DNA of 64,000 bases from Acidovorax sp. 69 (GTDB taxonomy: Bacteria; Pseudomonadota; Gammaproteobacteria; Burkholderiales; Burkholderiaceae_C), in NCBI RefSeq assembly GCF_002797445.1, contig NZ_PGEP01000001.1, positions 3,596,501-3,660,500 on the forward strand, written 5' to 3'. The position numbers and the translations under genes were made by a program. Of this stretch, positions 17,427 through 27,300 are shown piece after piece. Numbering within the stretch: position 1 is the first letter of the stretch; each line of letters begins with the position of its first letter. Below the pieces are notes generated by a model. That model saw only the letters and a list, made by a program, of their open reading frames with translations. It did no database searches and was not told the DNA's origin.

Positions 17427-18869
17427 TCAGCTGCCCGCCACCTTCATGCGGTTCACCAGAATCGATCCCACCGTCTTGGCGCCGTAGTTGTAGGCATCGG
17501 CCCCCACCGCCTCGATGCCCTTGAGCATGTCCTTGAGGTTGCCGGCGATGGTGATCTCATGCACAGGGAAGGCGATCTTGCCGTTCTCTACCCAGAAACC
17601 GCTCGCACCACGCGAATAGTCGCCCGTCACGTAGTTCACGCCCTGGCCCATCAGCTCCACCACAAAGAGGCCCGTGCCCAGCTTTTGCAGCATGGCATCC
17701 AGGTCGTCGCTGGCCTGCGTCAGGCGAGAGGTCATCACCAGGTTGTGTGAGCCACCGGCGTTGCCAGTGGTCTTCATGCCCAGCTTGCGGGCCGAGTAGC
17801 TGCTGAGGAAGTACCCCTCCACCCGCCCACCCTTGACGACCTTGCGTGGCGCCACGCGCACGCCTTCTTCGTCAAACGGCGAGCTGCCCTTGCCGCCCAA
17901 CACAAACGGGTCTTCCAGAATGTCGATGTGTTTGGGGAAAACCATCTTGCCCAGTGAGTCGAGCAGGAAGCTGCTCTTGCGGTAGAGCGATCCGCCGCTC
18001 ACGGCCTGCACAAAGCCACCCAACAGGCCTGCGGCCAGGGTGGACTCGAACAGCACGGAGCACTGCGTGGTGGGTATCTTGCGGCTGCCCAGGCGGCTCA
18101 GGGCGCGCTGCGCTGCGTAGCGGCCCACGGCCTCGGGCGAGGCCAGGTCGGCTGCGTTGCGCATGGAGCTGTACCAGGCGTCGCGCTGCATCTCGGCGTT
18201 TTTGCCGGGCAGCGACGCAATCGGTGCGACGGAGAAGCTGTGGCGCGAGCTGGCATAACCGCCACGAAAGCCGCGCGTGTGGGCACTGAAAAAATGGCTT
18301 TGCTGGGCCGACACGCCCGCCCCTTCGCTGTTGGTGATGCGGCGGTGGGTTTTCAGGGCGGCGGCCTCGCAGGCCTTGGCCATTGCGGCGGCCTCTTCGC
18401 TGGTGACCGCCCAGGGATGAAAGAGCTGAAGATCACGGTGGGTGGCCGTGGGCGCAATGTCGTCCGCATCCGGCAAACCCGCCACAGGGTCTTCGGCGGT
18501 GAAGCGGGCAATGTCATACGCAGCCTGCACCGTCTGCTCGATCGCCTTGGTGGAAAAGTCGGAGGTGCTGGCATTGCCACGGCGGTGGCCGATGTAGACC
18601 GTCACGCCCAGGGATTTGTCGCGGTTGCGCTCTACGTTCTCCAGCTCGCCCTTGCGCACGCTGACAGACAGGCCGCAACCCTCCGAAGCCTCGGCGCCCG
18701 CATCGCTGGCGCCGAGTTTCTTGGCGTGCGCCAGGGCGCGGTCCACCAGCTCTTCAAAAAATGGGCGGCTGTAGCTGAAGCCGCTGTCAGGGGTGCGTGA
18801 GGAGGCCAGGGCTTGCGTGGCGGCCGGGGCACTTTGGGAGCGCGCGGCGCGGGTGGAGGGTTTATTCAT
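17427..18869 (-). CDS. pmbA: Metalloprotease PmbA/TldE
   Basis: A 480-residue U62-family protein, partner of TldD in a heterodimeric zinc protease that matures microcin B17 in E. coli and helps degrade the CcdA antitoxin; in most bacteria the substrate is unknown. The C-terminal half has the family blocks TTQCSVLFESTLAAGLLGGF, SPFDEEGV, and GASGFWVENGKIAFPVHEIT. TldD carries the HExxxH site, so the lack of one here is expected. ATG at 18869 starts MNKPSTRAARS. It is divergent from darP with 65 bases between the starts, the same pairing as in E. coli. Confidence 0.94.
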   Translation of the reverse strand: MNKPSTRAARSQSAPAATQALASSRTPDSGFSYSRPFFEELVDRALAHAKKLGASDAGAEASEGCGLSVSVRKGELENVERNRDKSLGVTVYIGHRRGNASTSDFSTKAIEQTVQAAYDIARFTAEDPVAGLPDADDIAPTATHRDLQLFHPWAVTSEEAAAMAKACEAAALKTHRRITNSEGAGVSAQQSHFFSAHTRGFRGGYASSRHSFSVAPIASLPGKNAEMQRDAWYSSMRNAADLASPEAVGRYAAQRALSRLGSRKIPTTQCSVLFESTLAAGLLGGFVQAVSGGSLYRKSSFLLDSLGKMVFPKHIDILEDPFVLGGKGSSPFDEEGVRVAPRKVVKGGRVEGYFLSSYSARKLGMKTTGNAGGSHNLVMTSRLTQASDDLDAMLQKLGTGLFVVELMGQGVNYVTGDYSRGASGFWVENGKIAFPVHEITIAGNLKDMLKGIEAVGADAYNYGAKTVGSILVNRMKVAGS

Positions 18870-18934
18870 AGCGGCAGCTATGATACTTGCCGCTGTGGCG
18901 CAACCGCCGTCACCCCTCTCTTTGCCCCCACCCC

Positions 18935-19594
18935 ATGTCACGCAAACCCAAAAAAGGCTACTTTGTGCGAGGCCAGTTCGTTGCCGAAGGCAGCGAAATG
19001 GACATCCAGCTCAAGGCCGAACTCAAAGGCACGCCCGATGCCAGTCGCACCGATCTCAAACGCGAAAGCGACGAATTGCAGGATCTGGGCAAGGAGCTTC
19101 TGAGCCTGCGCGCCGACCTGGCCGAGTCTCTGGGCCTGCCCGACAAGTTGGTGGACGCGCTGGCCGAGGCCAAGCGCATTACCAACTTTGAAGGCAAGCG
19201 CCGCCAGATGCAGTACGTGGGCAAGATCATGCGCAAGCTCGACCCTGAGCTGGTGCAGGCCGCGCGCCTGGCCCTGGAAGAGCAGCACAAGGGCTCTGCC
19301 ACCGAAAAGCTGCAACTGCACCTGACTGAACAATGGCGTGACCGCCTGATCGCCGATGACGACGCCCTCGCACCCTGGATGGCCGAACACCCCACCACCG
19401 ACACCCAGCAGTTGCGCGCCCTGATCCGCCAGGCCCGCAAGGATGCCCCGCCCGCCGACAAGGCCGCCGTGTCCCAAGGCCTGGCCCCGCGCAAGGGCCG
19501 CGCCTACCGCGAGCTGTTCCAGCTGGTGCGCGAGCACATGGGCAACACCGGCAGTGCGGATGCCGACGAGGACGAGGGCGACCACGATGACTGA
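18935..19594 (+). CDS. darP: Dual-action ribosomal maturation protein DarP (YjgA, DUF615)
   Basis: A 219-residue helical protein that binds pre-50S subunits during late assembly. The family features are the opening MSRKPKKGYFVRGQ, the SRTDLKRESDELQDLG block, and KRITNFEGKRRQMQYVGKIM near the middle, then GRAYRELFQLVREH. The tail is very acidic (DADEDEGDHDD). The start at 18935 matches the family N-terminus. Its last eight bases overlap the start of mog, so the two are translationally coupled. Confidence 0.94.
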   Translation: MSRKPKKGYFVRGQFVAEGSEMDIQLKAELKGTPDASRTDLKRESDELQDLGKELLSLRADLAESLGLPDKLVDALAEAKRITNFEGKRRQMQYVGKIMRKLDPELVQAARLALEEQHKGSATEKLQLHLTEQWRDRLIADDDALAPWMAEHPTTDTQQLRALIRQARKDAPPADKAAVSQGLAPRKGRAYRELFQLVREHMGNTGSADADEDEGDHDD

Positions 19595-20192
19595 CCAGAG
19601 CGGCCATGACCCGGTGCGTATCGGCATCGTCTCCGTCAGCGACCGCGCCAGCACCGGCGTGTACGAAGACAAAGGCCTGCCCGCTTTGCAAGATTGGCTG
19701 ACCCGTGCGCTGCACAACCCGATCACCTTTGAGTCGCGCCTTATCCCCGACGAGCAGGACGGCATCAGCGCCACCCTCATCGGCCTTGTGGACGCCGGGT
19801 GTAGCCTGGTGCTGACCACGGGCGGCACAGGCCCTGCCCTGCGCGATGTGACGCCTGAGGCCACGCTGGCCGTGGCGCACAAAGAGATGCCTGGCTTTGG
19901 CGAGCAGATGCGCCAGATCAGCCTGAAGTTTGTGCCCACGGCGATTCTGTCGCGCCAGGTGGCCGTGGTGCGTGGTCAGAGCCTGATCATCAACCTGCCG
20001 GGCCAGCCCAAGGCGATTGCCGAGACGCTGGAAGGGCTGAAAGACGCCGAAGGCAAACAGGTCGTTGCGGGCATCTTTGCTGCGGTGCCGTATTGCATCG
20101 ACCTGATTGGCGGGCCGTATCTGGAAACGCAGGACGCGGTCTGCAAGGCCTTCCGGCCGAAGACCGCCATCCGAGCGCCACGCACGGTCTGA
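19587..20192 (+). CDS. mog: Molybdopterin adenylyltransferase
   Basis: The 201-residue product adenylates molybdopterin so that molybdate can be inserted. It has VRIGIVSVSDRASTGVYEDKG at the N-terminus, LVLTTGGTGPALRDVTPEAT with the substrate-binding GGTG loop, and RGQSLIINLPGQPKAIAETL near the end, all Mog hallmarks. ATG at 19587 lies inside the end of darP (8-base overlap). It supports NasA, the molybdoenzyme at the start of the window. A hairpin repeat follows the stop. Confidence 0.95.
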   Translation: MTDQSGHDPVRIGIVSVSDRASTGVYEDKGLPALQDWLTRALHNPITFESRLIPDEQDGISATLIGLVDAGCSLVLTTGGTGPALRDVTPEATLAVAHKEMPGFGEQMRQISLKFVPTAILSRQVAVVRGQSLIINLPGQPKAIAETLEGLKDAEGKQVVAGIFAAVPYCIDLIGGPYLETQDAVCKAFRPKTAIRAPRTV

Positions 20193-20207
20193 ACCGGTCA
20201 CTTCAAG

Positions 20208-20258
20208 CAAAAATAGCTGCTAGCGCCCGTCAATCAAGCGCTAGCAGCTATTCTTTTT
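20208..20258. repeat. Dispersed palindromic repeat, copy E: perfect 15-bp hairpin, likely bidirectional terminator
   Basis: AATAGCTGCTAGCGC (20212-20226) pairs exactly with GCGCTAGCAGCTATT (20238-20252) around CCGTCAATCAA. A-rich bases precede it and CTTTTTAG follows, so both strands see a stem plus T-run. It lies between the convergent mog and cysE genes and is the cleanest member of the repeat family in the window. Confidence 0.85.
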
Positions 20259-20284
20259 AGAGCAATTCAATCGCCCAGCGCGGC

Positions 20285-21067
20285 CTACTTGCCCACCAGC
20301 TCATTGAGCTTGCCCGCCTCGAACTGCTCCTTGAGTGCCGCATCGCAGGGCACGCAGTCCTTGTTCTGTACATTGTTGGCCGACAGCTTCTCGATGGCCT
20401 GCCACAGGAGCGCAATCTGGTGCTCTTGCGATGAAGCGTTGTCGATCAGGCCTCGCATGGCCTGAGAGAGCGGGTCGTCTTCCTGCGTGATGCCATAGGC
20501 CGTGAATTTGCGCGCCTGCTGCGGCTCGGTCACGTCAGCGCTCTGCCCCTCCTTGGACGGGATGATGCGCGCCGGAATACCCACCGCCGTGGCCCCTGCG
20601 GGCACGGGCTTGATCACCACCGCGTTGCTGCCGATCTTGGCGCCGTCACCCACTTCAAAACCGCCCAGCACCTTGGCCCCGGCACTGACCACCACATCCT
20701 TGCCCAGCGTGGGGTGGCGCTTGGTGCCTTTGTAAAGCGAGGTGCCACCCAGAGTCACCCCTTGATAGATGGTGCAGCCGTCGCCAATTTCAGCCGTCTC
20801 GCCCACCACCACGCCCATGGCATGGTCGAAGAACACGCGCTCGCCAATTTTGGCGCCGGGGTGGATCTCGATGCCGGTGAACCAGCGTGCGAAATGCGAG
20901 ATGAAGCGCCCCGGCCACTTCAGGCCGTTGTGCCAGCACCAGTAGGCAGGCCTGTGCAACCAGATCGCATGCAGCCCCGGATAACAGGTGATCACCTCCC
21001 ACGTGCTGCGCGCGGCAGGATCGCGGTCGAGGATGCACTGGATATCGGAGCGCAGACGGGCAAACAT
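20285..21067 (-). CDS. cysE: Serine O-acetyltransferase
   Basis: A 260-residue left-handed beta-helix enzyme that makes O-acetylserine from serine and acetyl-CoA, the first step of cysteine synthesis. It shows [20 protein letters not shown] (catalytic DH pair near residue 80) and the hexapeptide repeats through [20 protein letters not shown], then GIPARII. It lies 36 bases downstream of trmJ on the same strand, a likely two-gene operon. The roughly 70 residues after the helix are a variable tail ending in [13 protein letters not shown]. Confidence 0.95.
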   Translation of the reverse strand: MFARLRSDIQCILDRDPAARSTWEVITCYPGLHAIWLHRPAYWCWHNGLKWPGRFISHFARWFTGIEIHPGAKIGERVFFDHAMGVVVGETAEIGDGCTIYQGVTLGGTSLYKGTKRHPTLGKDVVVSAGAKVLGGFEVGDGAKIGSNAVVIKPVPAGATAVGIPARIIPSKEGQSADVTEPQQARKFTAYGITQEDDPLSQAMRGLIDNASSQEHQIALLWQAIEKLSANNVQNKDCVPCDAALKEQFEAGKLNELVGK

Positions 21068-21103
21068 CGGTTGTTATCGTTATGTGTAAATGGGCTACAC
21101 AGT

Positions 21104-21916
21104 CTAGCGTTTCGATTGCGCCGTCTCGATCATGGCTTTGGCGACACCTCGCAAGATGTGGATTTCCTCGGGGCTGAGCTGCGCGCGATTGAAAAGTTGG
21201 TTAAGGCGCGGCATGAGCTTCTTGGGCGCGGCAGGGTCCAGAAAGCCGATGTCTGCAAGCGCCTGCTCCCAGTGGCCCAGCATTCCGGCCACCTGGGCGG
21301 CATCGGCCAGTGCGCGGGGGGGCGTGGCATCCTGCACGGGGAAGCCGCCCAGCGCCGTGCGCCATTCGTAGGCAATGACCTGGATGGCCGCACCCAGATT
21401 GAGCGAGCCAAAGCCGGGATTGGTGGGAATCGACAGCGCGACATGGCAGCGGTACACGTCCTCGTTGGTCATGCCGAAACGCTCGGAGCCAAAGAGAAAC
21501 GCCACACCGGCCTGCGGGGCCGCGCCAGGGTCTGTAGCGGTCGATTCTTCGACACTTGAAGTGTTTTTGCCTTCTTGCGCCCGTTTTTCATGCCTGAGTA
21601 GCTCATTTTTTAATAGCAACTCAAAGTGTGCACGCGGCGCGGCCGTAGGGGGGCCGAAGTCGCGCGGGGTCATCGCCGTGGCACACAGGTGGCTCATACC
21701 GTCCAGGGCTTCATCAAGCGTGGCGACGATGCGTGCGTTGTTCAGCACATCGAGGGCGCCACTGGCACGCTGAATGGTCTCCTCGCGCCGCAGCACGTTG
21801 GCCCAGCGTGGGGCGACCAGCACAAGGTCGTCGAAACCCATGGTTTTCATGGCACGGGCAGCCGCGCCCACATTGCCGGCGTGGCTGGTATTGATCAGGA
21901 CGAAACGGGTCTTCAT
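21104..21916 (-). CDS. trmJ: tRNA (cytidine/uridine-2'-O)-methyltransferase TrmJ
   Basis: A 270-residue SPOUT methyltransferase that 2'-O-methylates position 32 of tRNA. It starts KTRFVLINTSHAGNVGAAAR (motif 1), and the SAM-binding knot has AFLFGSERFGMTNEDVYRCH and IPTNPGFGSLNLGAAIQVIAY. Between them, residues about 99-127 form an unusual charged, low-complexity insert, part of which is coded by repeat copy K. ATG at 21916 gives the family N-terminus. It is divergent from suhB, 160 bases apart, an arrangement also seen in relatives where suhB/trmJ/cysE cluster. Confidence 0.93.
   Translation of the reverse strand: MKTRFVLINTSHAGNVGAAARAMKTMGFDDLVLVAPRWANVLRREETIQRASGALDVLNNARIVATLDEALDGMSHLCATAMTPRDFGPPTAAPRAHFELLLKNELLRHEKRAQEGKNTSSVEESTATDPGAAPQAGVAFLFGSERFGMTNEDVYRCHVALSIPTNPGFGSLNLGAAIQVIAYEWRTALGGFPVQDATPPRALADAAQVAGMLGHWEQALADIGFLDPAAPKKLMPRLNQLFNRAQLSPEEIHILRGVAKAMIETAQSKR
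21574..21620. repeat. Dispersed palindromic repeat, copy K (inside trmJ)
   Basis: CTTGCGCCCG, TTTTTCATGCCTGAGTAGCT and CATTTTTTAATAGC: a diverged member of the family, AT-rich with the GCGC and AGTAGCT/AATAGC elements in place. Just beside it, ACACTTGAAGTGT (21552-21564) is a small palindrome. Both are translated as TrmJ residues not expected in the fold. Confidence 0.45.
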
Positions 21917-22076
21917 GGCAGGGCTATGGCAGGCGGTTAGGTGAAAAAGGGGCTCTGCGGGTAAAATCTCGCCCTCATTGTCGCCGCCCGCATCGCCGGG
22001 TCGGGCCGAACCGCTCCTGATTCGCACGGTGCCTCCCCTTTTGTGGTGGTGGGCACCCTGCTCACCACCACAATTT

Positions 22077-23030
22077 ATGTCGTCCAATCTGCACCCCATG
22101 CTCAACGTGGCCATCAAGGCCGCACGCGCCGCCGGCGCCATCATCAACCGCGCGGCCCTGGACGTGGAATCGGTGCGGATCTCGCAAAAGCAGATCAACG
22201 ACTTCGTGACCGAAGTGGACCACGCGTCCGAGAAGATCATCATCGAGACGCTGCTCACGGCCTACCCTGGCCACGGCATCCTGGCCGAAGAGTCAGGCAA
22301 GGAATACGGCGCCAAGGATTCGGAATTTGTCTGGATCATCGACCCGCTGGACGGCACCACCAACTTCATCCACGGCTTCCCCGTGTACTGCGTGAGCATC
22401 GCCCTGGCCGTCAAGGGCAAGATCGAGCAGGCCGTGGTGTATGACCCCACGCGCAACGACCTGTTCACGGCCACCAAGGGCCGTGGTGCCTATGTGAACG
22501 AGCGCCGCATCCGCGTCTCCAAGCGCACCCAGCTCAAGGACTGCCTGATCTCCACGGGCTTCCCCTTCCGCCCGGGCGACAACTTCAAGAGCTACCTGAA
22601 CATGATGAGCGACGTGATGCAGCGCACCGCTGGCCTGCGCCGCCCCGGCGCTGCCGCGCTGGACCTCGCCTATGTGGCAGCGGGCTTCACCGATGGGTTC
22701 TTCGAAACCGGTCTGTCGATCTGGGACGTGGCTGCAGGCTCGCTGCTGGTGACCGAGGCCGGGGGTCTGGTGGGCAATTTCACAGGCGAAGCCGACTTCC
22801 TGGAGCAGCGCGAATGCCTGGCTGGCAATCCACGCATCTATGGCCAGCTGGTGCCGATTCTGGGCAAGTACAGCAAGTTTGCGAGTGCCGGTGACAAAGC
22901 GGCCGTGCGCCAAGCGGCTGCGGCTGACGCGCCTGTCACCGGCGCCCCAGACGCCGGCGAGGGCGCGGACGCAGCAGAACCAACCGCCCCGCAGGCTGAT
23001 GCCGCCAAGGGCGAAGACGCACCGTTCTAA
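22077..23030 (+). CDS. suhB: Inositol-1-monophosphatase SuhB
   Basis: A 317-residue Mg-dependent phosphatase; SuhB also joins the NusA/NusB antitermination complex on rRNA operons. Motifs: [26 protein letters not shown] (metal site) and [17 protein letters not shown]. The core ends near residue 270. About 45 extra residues follow, rich in Ala, Asp, Pro and Glu (for example [20 protein letters not shown]), absent from the 267-residue E. coli protein. ATG at 22077 gives [26 protein letters not shown] at about 21962 could be its -10 element. Confidence 0.94.
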   Translation: MSSNLHPMLNVAIKAARAAGAIINRAALDVESVRISQKQINDFVTEVDHASEKIIIETLLTAYPGHGILAEESGKEYGAKDSEFVWIIDPLDGTTNFIHGFPVYCVSIALAVKGKIEQAVVYDPTRNDLFTATKGRGAYVNERRIRVSKRTQLKDCLISTGFPFRPGDNFKSYLNMMSDVMQRTAGLRRPGAAALDLAYVAAGFTDGFFETGLSIWDVAAGSLLVTEAGGLVGNFTGEADFLEQRECLAGNPRIYGQLVPILGKYSKFASAGDKAAVRQAAAADAPVTGAPDAGEGADAAEPTAPQADAAKGEDAPF

Positions 23031-23129
23031 ATCTATCCACTGCGCACAGCCATGGAGCCTGCGCACGATGACCATTGGTCGGGTTCTGGTCGCTGGACCA
23101 GGCAGCGGGCGAGACGCACACCAGTGGAG

Positions 23130-23229
23130 CCATGCAAGGGCCGCCCCGCCGCACTGGCTGCGTCCCCCTTCCCGAATTGCGCAGCAATTGGAGAGAAGGG
23201 GGAAGGCGCGAAGCGACTCAGGGGGGTTG
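23130..23229. repeat. GC-rich dispersed repeat with nested hairpin after suhB
   Basis: CCCCCTTC (23164-23171) pairs with GAAGGGGG (23195-23202), and inside it AATTGC (23175-23180) pairs with GCAATT (23184-23189). It is flanked by GGCCGCCCCGCCGCACTGGC and GGCGCGAAGCGACTCAGGGG. I recall this style of element in Comamonadaceae intergenic DNA but cannot search for copies. It sits between convergent suhB and the HD-GYP gene and could end transcription. A degraded partial copy may lie at 15021-15060. Confidence 0.65.
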
Positions 23230-23233
23230 CACC

Positions 23234-24364
23234 CTATGCAGGGTCTGGGTACTTCTGGGCAATGCTGCGGAAGTCCTCAGCAATGTCCACAAACGCATCC
23301 ACCATGTCGGGATCGAAGTGCGTGCCCCTGCCTCGCACGATGGTGTTGCTGGCCTGATCATGTGAGAACGCGGGTTTGTAGACCCGCTTGCAGATCAGCG
23401 CGTCATATACATCGGCCACTGCCATGAGGCGCGCAGACACGGGAATGGCATCCCCTGCCAGCCCCTGCGGGTAGCCCGAGCCATCCCATTTCTCCTGGTG
23501 GCTGTAGGCGATCTCCTTGGACACACTGAGAAATGCCACGCGCATCCCCAGGCGACGCTCCGCCTCATCGATGGCATTGCGGCCTAGCGTGGTGTGGGTT
23601 TTCATGACCTCGAACTCTTCGACCGTGAGCTTGCCCGGCTTGAGCAGGATGCTGTCCGGGATACCGATCTTGCCAATGTCGTGCAATGGGGCGGACTTGT
23701 AGAGCAACTCGATCATGCGGTCGTTGAGCACAGCCTCAAAGCGCGGGTGGTGCCGCAAACGCTCGGCCAGCGTCTTCACATACAGCTGCGTGCGACGGAT
23801 ATGGTTGCCCGTCTCGTTGTCGCGGGTCTCGGCCAGTGAGGTCATGGCCATGATGGTCACGTCCTGAATGGCCTGCACCTCCAGCGTGCGCATGGCCACT
23901 TCCCGCTCCAGATAGGAGCTTTTATCGCGCAAAAAATCGGCCGTGGCCTTGAGCGCCAGATGGGTATTGACCCGCGCCAGCAAGATGGGCGGGCTGATGG
24001 GCTTGGTGATGTAGTCGACCGCCCCCAGCGCCAGCCCCATGCGTTCGTCGTCGGGATCGGAGCGCGCGGTCAAAAAAATCACCGGAATGTCACGCGTGGC
24101 GGGATCCGCCTTCAAGCGTCGGCAAACTTCGTAACCATCGACCTCCGGCATCATGATGTCCAGAAGGATCAGATCGGGGGGCATGCCGGACTGGGCAATC
24201 TTGAGCGCCTTCTCGCCGTGGTTGGCCACCTTCACGAGAAAGTGCTCACGCAGCAGGCTGCCCATCAGTGTGAGGTTTTCGGGCGTGTCATCCACCACAA
24301 GCACCGTGGCAATCGGCTTGTCAACGAGTGTCGCCTGGCTGGAGGCAAAGGGCGCGTTGTCCAT
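23234..24364 (-). CDS. Response regulator with HD-GYP c-di-GMP phosphodiesterase domain
   Basis: A 376-residue RpfG-like regulator. The receiver domain is at residues about 18-135 (VLVVDDTPENLTLMG; phospho-acceptor D in ILLDIMMPEVDGYEVC; K in ITKPIS). A coiled linker leads to the HD-GYP domain at about 160-365, with HDIGKIGIPDSIL (HD pair), HTTLGRNAIDEAE, and HQEKWDGSGYPQGLAG (GYP). It should hydrolyse c-di-GMP when phosphorylated. It starts 24 bases after the hybrid kinase stop on the same strand, so that kinase is its likely phosphodonor. Confidence 0.94.
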   Translation of the reverse strand: MDNAPFASSQATLVDKPIATVLVVDDTPENLTLMGSLLREHFLVKVANHGEKALKIAQSGMPPDLILLDIMMPEVDGYEVCRRLKADPATRDIPVIFLTARSDPDDERMGLALGAVDYITKPISPPILLARVNTHLALKATADFLRDKSSYLEREVAMRTLEVQAIQDVTIMAMTSLAETRDNETGNHIRRTQLYVKTLAERLRHHPRFEAVLNDRMIELLYKSAPLHDIGKIGIPDSILLKPGKLTVEEFEVMKTHTTLGRNAIDEAERRLGMRVAFLSVSKEIAYSHQEKWDGSGYPQGLAGDAIPVSARLMAVADVYDALICKRVYKPAFSHDQASNTIVRGRGTHFDPDMVDAFVDIAEDFRSIAQKYPDPA

Positions 24365-24388
24365 GAAATGTCCTGCGGGTTGTGGCGT

Positions 24389-27300
24389 TCAAGGGGGGTG
24401 TGGAGCTAAAGATTCGGGGCCGGGCGCTGCGGCCACGGCCTCCAGTGCCAGCTCGAAATCGAAATTCAGGGTATGCATCTCGACGGCCTTGAAGGCACTC
24501 CCCAAAGCGGTTTTGAGCACACTGCCATTGTGTTGGAAAAATTCGGTGGCTGCAGGGTCGTCCTGCTCCAGCAAACCACGCAGCCGCTGCACTGCATCCG
24601 CCACGGACACTCCGGCAACGGGAGCAGGCGACGGTGCAGGCACGGCATTGACCATCCAGTCCTGCAACCCGCCCAGCAGCGGCAGCAAAGCGGCGCGCAA
24701 TTCGGCCAGCAGGTGCACGATGGCCTCGTTGCCCCGGCGATAGCGCAGGGCGTGCTCCAACGCCTGGGCGCATTCCGATACCGTTTGTGCACCGATATTG
24801 GCGGCAACCGACCGCAGTGTGTGGACCAGGCGCTCAGCCACGCCAAAATGATTGGCAGACAGCGCCTGCTGCAGTTCGGCCAGCACGGGTGTCTGTCCCT
24901 CGCAGAAGCGGCGCAGCAACTCGACATACAGGCCAGGCTTGCCCAGCGCGCGCTGCAGTCCCAGCTGGGTATCGAGGCCAACCACCCAAGGGAGGGTCAC
25001 GGGGGCGGTAGCTTCTGGTGTCCGCACTGGCAAAGGGGCAGCTGCGCCGTCAACGGACGGCCGCAACGATGCGGCCTCCCCGGCGGCCGAAGCCCCCAGC
25101 CCCGAACGGGGCCGTATCCATCGGCCCAAGGCCGCCCACAGGGCCGCAGGCTCAATGGGTTTAGCAACATGGTCATTCATACCCGCAGCAAAACAGCGCT
25201 GGCGATCGGCCTCCATCGCATTCGCCGTCATCGCAATGATGGGCAGCTGGGCATGCCGGGGATTGCCGCGCAGGGCCCGGGTGGCGGTTTCGCCATCCAT
25301 GATGGGCATCTGCATGTCCATCAGCACGGCATCGTAGTGCTTGCGCTCGATGCGGTCGATGGCAATTTGCCCGTTCTCAGCCACGTCCACGGCAAAACCA
25401 GCGTCCAGCAGCAGCTCCATCGCCACCATCTGATTCAGTTCGTTGTCTTCCACCAGCAGCACATGGGCTCCGCGGATTTCCAGTGGCAGCTCGTCGGCGG
25501 CAGGTGCGGGTGTGGCCACACGGCGCCCCACCGCCGTGGCCTGCTCCAGCGGCTGCATGAGGGTGTCGAACAGCACCGACGCATTGACGGGTTTGATGAG
25601 CACGGTCTCGATCCCCTGGGCCCGTGCGGCACGCATCACATCCTCCCGGCCGTAAGCGGTCACCATGAGCATCTGTGGAACCTTGGCCATGCCCAGGCTG
25701 CGAATGTGCCCCGCCAGCTCCACACCATCCATGCCCGGCATATGCCAGTCGAGCAGCAGCAGACCAAAAGGCCGGTGCTCGGTCATGGATGCGCGTAACT
25801 GGTCGAGCGCTTCCAGGCCAGAGTGGGCCTGCTCCACCTCGAACCCCATGGAATGCAACATGTCGGACAATACGGTGGCCGCCGTGTGGTTGTCGTCCAC
25901 CACGAGCACGCGGCTGCCACGCAAGTCGGGCGGTGGCAACAACACCCGGGCCGGGGCGCCACGCTCCAGAGGCACAGCCACCCAGAAGGTGGACCCTTTG
26001 CCGAAGGTGCTGTCCACCCCCACTTCACCCCCCATGAGTTCGGCCAGACTCTTGCAAATCGCCAACCCCAGCCCCGTGCCGCCATAGCGGCGGGTGGTGG
26101 ATGTGTCGGCCTGCTGAAAGCTCTGGAACAAGCGCCCCATCTGCTCTTCGGTCAGGCCGATGCCCGTGTCACGCACCTCAAAACGCAGCCGCACCTGCTG
26201 GCCCACCGCGTCGATCAAGCGCACGGCAATACTGATCTCGCCCGCCTCCGTGAACTTGATGGCGTTGTTGGCGAAGTTGATGAGGATCTGCCCCAGGCGC
26301 AGCGCATCGCCCACCAGATTGGGCGGCACGTCATTGGCCACGTCGCAGACCAGCTCCAGCCCCTTGGCCCCGGCCTTGTAGCCCACCACGTCGGACACGC
26401 TCTCCAGCATGCGGTCCAGCAGAAACGGCTGGCGCTCGACCATGAGCTTGCCCGCCTCGATCTTGGAGAAATCCAGGATGTCGTTGATTACCCCCAGAAG
26501 GTGCTGACCCGCCTGCTGGATCTTGCTCACATAGTCGTGCTGGCGCGGGCTGAGGCCCGACTTGAGCGCCAGGTGCGACATACCGATGATCGCGTTCATC
26601 GGGGTGCGGATTTCATGGCTCATGTTGGCCAGGAAGTTCGACTTGAGCGCCGTGGACTCCTCGGCCAGCTCTTTGGCGCGGCGCAGCTCCTGCTCGGCGC
26701 GCTGGCGGTCCGTGATGTCCACAAAGGTGCCGATGGCGCCGCCAGGGGTTCCGTCTGCACGCAGAAACCCGTGCAGCCAGAACAGGGTGTGGTGCATGTC
26801 ACCGTCGGCATAGGGCAGATCGACCTCGCGGTGCACCGACCGCTCGCCGCCCGTGGCCAGCGTGGCATCACGCTCGAACAGCAACCGGGTCTCCCGTGGC
26901 AAATAGTCCAGGTCCATGACGGTCTTGCCAACCAGTGCCTCACGCGCCACCCCAAACGCCTGCTCATACGCACGATTGACGCCGATGTAGCGCCCATCGG
27001 CCCCTTTGTAGAAAAGCGGCACCGGAATGGCGTCGATCAGGGCCTGCTGAAAATCCAGCTGCCCTGCCACCTGCTCCTCCAGCAGCTTCTGGTCGTGAAT
27101 ATCCACATTCACGCCCACCACGCGCACCGGCCGTCCCTCGGCATCCCGGAAGATGCGCGCCGCTTCCAGGAACCAGCGCACTTCGCCATCGGGACGCACG
27201 ATGCGCCAGGAGTCGCGCAAATCATCCTCAGCACCCGCCAGGCAGTTGTCGAAGTAGCTTTGGGCCTGTTCACGATCGTCGGGGTGCAAACAACTAAGCC

